This document shows positions 59,655 through 64,000 of a stretch of 64,000 nt of DNA, piece by piece. The position numbers were made by a program, and so were the translations under genes. Source of the DNA: Tellurirhabdus rosea (GTDB lineage Bacteria > Bacteroidota > Bacteroidia > Cytophagales > Spirosomataceae). The DNA is taken from contig NZ_CP111085.1 in the NCBI RefSeq assembly GCF_026278345.1, positions 1,066,001 to 1,130,000 on the forward strand, written 5' to 3'. Position 1 is the stretch's first letter, and each line of letters opens with the position of its first letter. Under the pieces are notes generated by a model that did no database searches, was not told where the DNA came from, and saw only the letters and a program-made list of their open reading frames with translations.

Positions 59655-61337
59655 TTATCCGAGAATCACCTCCCGCATCTCACTCCGAATTTTCTTCTTG
59701 TCGATTTTTCCCACACTCGTTTTCGGAATTTCGGGCACCAGCACGATGCGGTCGGGCACGTACCACTTGTTCAGATCGCCGGAATCGACCTGCTGCTGCA
59801 AGGCGGCCTTCACTCCCTCCGGCGTTACTTTTCCCGCCGCGTCGGGTTTGAGGACAATGAGCGCGTGCGGCCGTTCGCCCCAGCGTTCGTCGGGCAGGCC
59901 GATAACGGCGGATTCGGCCACGCCCTCCACACGCGAAAGCAGGTCTTCAATCGCCAGAGAAGACACCCATTCGCCGCCGGTTTTGATGACATCCTTGGTG
60001 CGGTCGGCAATCTGCACCCAGTTGTCGGGAGAAATACTGGCCACGTCGCCCGTATGCAGCCAGCCGTCGCGCCACAGATTCTCACTCTGTTCGGCTTCCT
60101 TGTAATAGCCCTGCGTCATCCAGGGGCCGCGCGCCACCAGTTCGCCGACCGAATGGCCGTCCCGGGGCACCTCATGCCCGTTGTCGTCAATCAGCTTCAG
60201 CTCGACAAACGGCGCAATCCGGCCCGCCCGCGTCCGCAGATCGACCTGCTCGTCCGGCGGCAGACTGCGCTCGGTATCGTTGAGGTACGTAATCGACATC
60301 ACCGGGGCCGTTTCGGACATGCCGTACCCTGCGTACACCTGAATACCCAGGTCGGTAGCCGCCTGCGCCAGCCCGCGCGTCAGGGCCGAGCCGCCGATAA
60401 TCACTTTCCAGCGGCTCAGCTGGGCGCGGAACTGCTGGGCCGCCGGGCTGCTGACGAGCATATTCAGGATGGTCGGGACGCAGTGTGAGAGCGTCACGCC
60501 CTCTTTCAGCAAGAGTTTCAGCAGCATTTCGGGCTCGTAGCGGCCGGGGTAAATCTGCTTCGCCGAGAGCATCGTCGCCAGAAACGGGAAGCCCCAGGCG
60601 TGGACGTGAAACATGGGCGTGATGGGCATGTACACATCCTGACCCGATTTGAACGGCACCGCTTCGTAACCCGAAACATAGGTCAGCAGGCCCATCGTGT
60701 GTATAAAAAGCTGCCGGTGCGAGAAGTAAACGCCTTTCGGATTGCCCGTGGTGCCGGTGGTGTAAAAAGTCGTCGCCCAGGTGTCTTCGTCGAAATCCGG
60801 GAAGTCGAAGTCGGCCGGAGCGGCTTTCAGCAGGGTTTCGTATTCCCCGGCAAAGCCTTCGGGAACCGTCACCGCCGCTTCGTCCTGGTAAACTTTGTCG
60901 GAAATAACGACGTACTTCGCTACGGTTGTCAGCTGGTTTTTAACGGCGTTGAGCAGCGGCAGAAAATCTTCGTGAACCAGCACCAGCTTGTCCTCGGCAT
61001 GATTCATCGTATACAGCACCTGCGCCGGAGAGAGCCGCACGTTGATCGTATGCAGAATGGCCCCGATGCCCGGAACCGCAAAAAAACATTCCAGGTAACG
61101 GTGGCTGTCCCAGTCCAGCACGGCGACGGTGTCTCCGGCTTCGACGCCCAGGCTGGTGAGCAGATTGGCCAGTTGCCGGACGCGCCGGTTGAACGCAACG
61201 TAATTCATTCGGAACAGGTCGCGGTAGACAATTTCCCGTTCGGGTTCGTATTGGAGAGACTGGGCCAGAATGTTCTTCAGAAGCAGGCCCGGTTCGTGAG
61301 CCGATGGTGTGCGGGGAATGAGCTTTGTGTTCAGCAT
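59655..61337 (-). CDS. Long- or medium-chain fatty-acid-CoA ligase (AMP-binding, acyl-CoA synthetase)
   Basis: A 560-aa adenylate-forming enzyme that activates a carboxylic acid to the acyl-CoA through an acyl-AMP. The P-loop-like TFYTTGTTGNPKGVYFSHRQ lies near residue 200; PMFHVHAWGFPFLATMLSAKQIYPG, AGYGMSETAPVMSITYL (A5 motif), LHTGDVASISPDNWVQIADRTKDVIKTGGEWVSSLAIED (A7-A8) in pattern, and the catalytic Lys in KTSVGKIDKKKIR near the C-terminus follow. It resembles the FadD3/AlkK-type medium-chain group more than E. coli FadD. ATG 61337. It is not flanked by other beta-oxidation genes. Confidence 0.93.
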   Translation of the reverse strand: MLNTKLIPRTPSAHEPGLLLKNILAQSLQYEPEREIVYRDLFRMNYVAFNRRVRQLANLLTSLGVEAGDTVAVLDWDSHRYLECFFAVPGIGAILHTINVRLSPAQVLYTMNHAEDKLVLVHEDFLPLLNAVKNQLTTVAKYVVISDKVYQDEAAVTVPEGFAGEYETLLKAAPADFDFPDFDEDTWATTFYTTGTTGNPKGVYFSHRQLFIHTMGLLTYVSGYEAVPFKSGQDVYMPITPMFHVHAWGFPFLATMLSAKQIYPGRYEPEMLLKLLLKEGVTLSHCVPTILNMLVSSPAAQQFRAQLSRWKVIIGGSALTRGLAQAATDLGIQVYAGYGMSETAPVMSITYLNDTERSLPPDEQVDLRTRAGRIAPFVELKLIDDNGHEVPRDGHSVGELVARGPWMTQGYYKEAEQSENLWRDGWLHTGDVASISPDNWVQIADRTKDVIKTGGEWVSSLAIEDLLSRVEGVAESAVIGLPDERWGERPHALIVLKPDAAGKVTPEGVKAALQQQVDSGDLNKWYVPDRIVLVPEIPKTSVGKIDKKKIRSEMREVILG

Positions 61338-61466
61338 AGCGGGGCAACCAGAAATGTCAGATTCTCAAATTATCTTTTTCCAACATAAAACACTATTTTT
61401 TAGTTATAAAAACATTTTTGCTATTAGTTTTTGCGGGGTACGGAACTATTGGATTTATTCGCTTAT

Positions 61467-61474
61467 TACTTTTG
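61467..61474 (+). promoter_or_regulatory. Minus-7 box of the efflux operon
   Basis: TACTTTTG, 38 bases before the ATG at 61512. A TTGG 15 bases upstream could be a short-spaced minus-33 element. Confidence 0.5.
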
Positions 61475-61511
61475 ACAGGTAATACGTCTCTTGTGAATTA
61501 ACAACTGGGCA

Positions 61512-61901
61512 ATGCGGGGAATAGTAGCCATCGTACTTCTTCTGCTGGCGTTCGAAACCGCCTTTTGCTCGACGTATGCCCCTATTCCGACGGGACCGGC
61601 CCGTAAAACGGTGACGGTTCAGTCCCACACCTTCGAATTTTACAGGAAGAAAAAGCAGGAGCCGCTGCGCAAAAAGAAGGACTTCGCATCGCCTGTGCAT
61701 GCCCAGAGCGACGACAGCAGCGAAAACAAGGCTGGCGGCGGCGAAGAAGTAGCGCCGTTCCAATCCGGAGACCGGCTTTTCTCCCATCTTTCGTTTCCAT
61801 CTCTTTCCGGGCAAAATACCCTTCGCTGGGCCGACATCCAGAGGCGCTGGAAAGGTTGTGTCCTTACGCCCGATTCTCCCCCTCCCCAACTGACGGTCTG
61901 A
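61512..61901 (+). CDS. Small exported protein preceding the CzcA/CusA efflux gene
   Basis: A 129-aa protein with a signal peptide (MRGIVAIVLLLLAFETAFC), then a Lys-rich stretch (FYRKKKQEPLRKKKDF) and a polar C-terminus. No recognised domain; it lacks the His/Met-rich pattern of known metal chaperones. It has its own minus-7 box and precedes the RND pump by 122 bases, so it may be a first gene of the efflux operon. The 61902-62023 spacer shows no terminator. Confidence 0.6.
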   Translation: MRGIVAIVLLLLAFETAFCSTYAPIPTGPARKTVTVQSHTFEFYRKKKQEPLRKKKDFASPVHAQSDDSSENKAGGGEEVAPFQSGDRLFSHLSFPSLSGQNTLRWADIQRRWKGCVLTPDSPPPQLTV

Positions 61902-62023
61902 CTGGTGATGCCGCCTCTCCGCGGCCAGTGCGTTCCGTTTCGGGCTTTCGTGTATACGTCGGCCGCGAAATGGGCATTGCTATGTCCCTATTTTCCTGAT
62001 TAACCATTCAGATACCGTATTTC

Positions 62024-64000
62024 ATGATAGATAAACTGATTGCCTGGAGCGTCCGCAGCCCCTGGACGGTCGGCCTTTTGATGCTTGGGCTGATGATCTG
62101 GGGAAGCTTTTCGCTCAAAAACCTACCGATCGACGCGGTGCCCGACGTGACCAACCAGCAGGTAGACGTCATTACGAACTCGCCGAACCTGTCGTCGCTG
62201 GAAATTGAAAAATTCATCACTACGCCGATCGAAATGGCGATGGCCAACATTCCGGGCCTGATCGAAGTCCGCTCGACTTCCAAGTTCGGTTCGGCGGTGG
62301 TCAAGCTGATTTTTACGGACGAAACGGACATTTACTGGGCGCGCCAGCAGGTGTTCGAACGCCTCGAAGGGGTCAAGTCCGAAATTCCCGAAGGAGCCGG
62401 AACGCCGATTCTCGGACCGGTTTCGACGGGCCTGGGGGAGATTTATCAGTACGTTATCCGGAACGAGGACCCGGATAATCCAAACTATACATTAACCGAA
62501 ATCCGGACCGTGCAGGACTGGTACGTGCGCCGCCAACTGCTGGGTATGGCCGGGGTTGCCGACGTCAGCGGCTACGGCGGGTACAGCAAGGAGTACCAGG
62601 CCAAGCTCAAACTGGACCGGATGCGGGCTTTGGGCGTGACCATCGACGATCTGTACGGCGCGCTGTCGGGCGGCAACAGCAACACGGGCGGGGCCTACAT
62701 CGAGAAGGACAACAAAGCCTACACCATCCGCGGCATCGGTCTGGTGCAGAACCTGGAGGACATCGGCCGGACGGTCATCCGGAAAAACGGCCCCACGCCC
62801 GTGCTGGTCCGCGACGTGGCGGACGTGGAGTTCGGCCACGCCCTGCGGTTCGGGGCGCTGACGATGGACGGCCGCGGCGAAGTGGTCGGCGGCTCGGTGC
62901 TGATGATGAAAGGAGCCAACGGCAACGAAGTCATCGGGCGGCTGAAAGACAAGTTCGCCGAAATTCAGCGGGGACTGCCCAACGGGCTGGTCATCGAACC
63001 GTTCCTCGACCGTTCGAAGATCGTCAACGCGGCCATCAAAACCGTGGCGACCAACCTGATCGAAGGGGCCATCATCGTCGTTTTCGTGATTCTGGTTCTG
63101 CTGGGCAACTGGCGGGCGAGTCTGCTGGCCGCCTCGGTGATTCCGCTGGCGATGCTGTTTGCCTTTATCTGGATGGGGCAGTTCGGCGTCGTCGGCAACA
63201 TCATGAGTCTCGGCGCCATCGACTTCGGCCTGCTGGTCGATCCGGCCATCATCGTCGTGGAATCCGTCGTGCTCTTTCTGGCCGTTGCGTTTCAAAAACG
63301 GCAGCAGCTGGCCCAGCAGAACGGCAAGTCTACGGTGCTGACCTACAAAGACCGGCAGGAAACCATCATTTCGGCGGTTTCGGAAGTGAAACAGTCGGTC
63401 GTGTTCGGCGGGCTGATCATCCTCATCGTGTACTTCCCGATTCTGACGCTGGAAGGCGTGGAAGGCAAGATGTTCTCGCCGATGGCCAAAACGGTAGGCT
63501 TTGCCATCCTCGGGGCTCTGCTGCTTTCACTGACCTACGTGCCGATGATGAGCGCCCTGATCCTGCGGCCGCCCAAAGACCCGCACGACCACGGTTTTTC
63601 GCAGAAAATCGTCGATTTCTTCTGGAAAGGACTGCGCCCGCTCGTGCGGGGCGGCCTGAAAGCCAAGCCCGTAGTGGTGGCCATGGCCATCGGCGTGCTG
63701 CTGGCCGGGGTGCTGGGCTTCAGCCGCATCGGTGGTGAATTTATCCCGAAACTGCAGGAAGGCGATATCGTCGTGGACATGGACCTGCCCGTCGGGACGC
63801 CCCTGACCGAGTCGATCCGGCAAAGCAAGCTGTTTCAGGAAGGGCTGATGAAGGCATTTCCGGATGAAATCGAAAGCGCGGTTTCCAAGATCGGTACCTC
63901 GGAGGTCAAGGTGGACCCGCTGCCGCTGGAATCGCAGGAACTGTACGTGTCGCTCACCGACAAGAAGACCTGGAAAAAGGCGAAGACGCAGGAAGAGCTT
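62024..64000 (+). CDS. CzcA/CusA-family heavy-metal RND efflux pump, N-terminal part (runs off window)
   Basis: The frame from ATG 62024 is open for 659 codons to the last base of the window; the normal length is ~1040 or, with a fused CusC, longer. Seen: MIDKLIAWSVRSPWTVGLLMLGLMIWGSF (TM1), PIDAVPDVTNQQVDVITNSPNLSSLEIEKFIT in pattern, the porter domain (GGYGGYSKEYQAKLKLDR), TM2-TM6 (IVVFVILVLLGNWRASLLAASVIPLAMLFAFIW, GVVGNIMSLGAIDFGLLVDPAIIVVES). It exports cations such as Cu, Ag, Zn, Co or Cd with proton uptake. The usual DFGxxVDGA motif reads DFGLLVDPA here. Its adaptor (CusB) and channel genes would lie downstream. Confidence 0.92.
   Translation, partial: MIDKLIAWSVRSPWTVGLLMLGLMIWGSFSLKNLPIDAVPDVTNQQVDVITNSPNLSSLEIEKFITTPIEMAMANIPGLIEVRSTSKFGSAVVKLIFTDETDIYWARQQVFERLEGVKSEIPEGAGTPILGPVSTGLGEIYQYVIRNEDPDNPNYTLTEIRTVQDWYVRRQLLGMAGVADVSGYGGYSKEYQAKLKLDRMRALGVTIDDLYGALSGGNSNTGGAYIEKDNKAYTIRGIGLVQNLEDIGRTVIRKNGPTPVLVRDVADVEFGHALRFGALTMDGRGEVVGGSVLMMKGANGNEVIGRLKDKFAEIQRGLPNGLVIEPFLDRSKIVNAAIKTVATNLIEGAIIVVFVILVLLGNWRASLLAASVIPLAMLFAFIWMGQFGVVGNIMSLGAIDFGLLVDPAIIVVESVVLFLAVAFQKRQQLAQQNGKSTVLTYKDRQETIISAVSEVKQSVVFGGLIILIVYFPILTLEGVEGKMFSPMAKTVGFAILGALLLSLTYVPMMSALILRPPKDPHDHGFSQKIVDFFWKGLRPLVRGGLKAKPVVVAMAIGVLLAGVLGFSRIGGEFIPKLQEGDIVVDMDLPVGTPLTESIRQSKLFQEGLMKAFPDEIESAVSKIGTSEVKVDPLPLESQELYVSLTDKKTWKKAKTQEEL

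Noticed and set aside
62492-63295. 267-aa minus-strand frame in the 3' part of the window
   Set aside because: Antisense to the open CzcA/CusA frame that continues to the window edge; no domain.

Overview
The window is chromosomal DNA of a free-living, GC-rich member of the Bacteroidota, most likely a cytophagial lineage such as Spirosomataceae. The evidence is a SusC/SusD pair, many TonB-dependent receptors with N-terminal carboxypeptidase-like domains, short promoters matching the Bacteroidota minus-7 consensus TAnnTTTG, an acetyl-CoA-dependent methionine route (MetX plus MetY), a DUF5060/DUF4038 glycosidase-like protein, and weak use of Shine-Dalgarno sequences. The genus is inferred. No tRNA, rRNA, CRISPR array, integrase or transposase gene was seen. 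Layout: 1-3.6 kb holds the end of an outer-membrane protein, an LD-carboxypeptidase, a KirBac potassium channel and a DUF721 (DciA-like) protein. 3.7-7.6 kb is a methionine operon: promoter, SAM-I riboswitch, a Cys-Cys-Met leader ORF, metY, metX and meaB. 7.7-12.3 kb (minus) is a lipid-linked sugar cluster: ArnT-like transferase, GT2, flippase-like membrane protein and UDP-sugar epimerase. 12.5-23.5 kb carries a secreted glycosidase-like protein, a TonB receptor divergent from a MarR regulator that share twin operators, an AraC regulator with a DUF4345 protein, two acidic disordered proteins and a second TonB receptor. 23.6-28.7 kb is susC-susD. 28.9-36.1 kb has phosphoglucomutase, a DUF2975/XRE pair, MOSC and UbiA-like genes, an LEA-like membrane protein and tsaD. 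36.3-45.1 kb has tamB, an aldo/keto reductase, an NHL lipoprotein, two small acidic proteins and isochorismate synthase. 45.2-47.8 kb (minus) is an ECF sigma operon with three related small membrane proteins and Hsp20. 47.9-64 kb has RNase HI, a tRNA methyltransferase, GT2, pyrophosphatase, SppA, a membrane AraC regulator, an acyltransferase, bioB, an SRA-HNH modification-dependent nuclease, a phosphodiesterase, an acyl-CoA ligase and the start of a CzcA/CusA efflux pump. The most unusual signal lies between the genes. At least sixteen intergenic spaces contain long imperfect palindromes, most with arms built from tandem 7-nt units (for example AGTTAAG/AGTTAAA, GTTTAGG/GTTTAAA or nGTTTTn) and an apex that often reads GCTCCGC or GCTTCGC. 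Arm sequences differ between sites, but each arm stays complementary to its partner. The elements start within a few bases of stop codons, sometimes include the last codons of the neighbouring gene, and none of the full copies lies between divergent genes. I interpret them as a dispersed family of 3'-end palindromes (terminator-like, possibly REP-like) whose arms evolve in concert. I know of no name for them.
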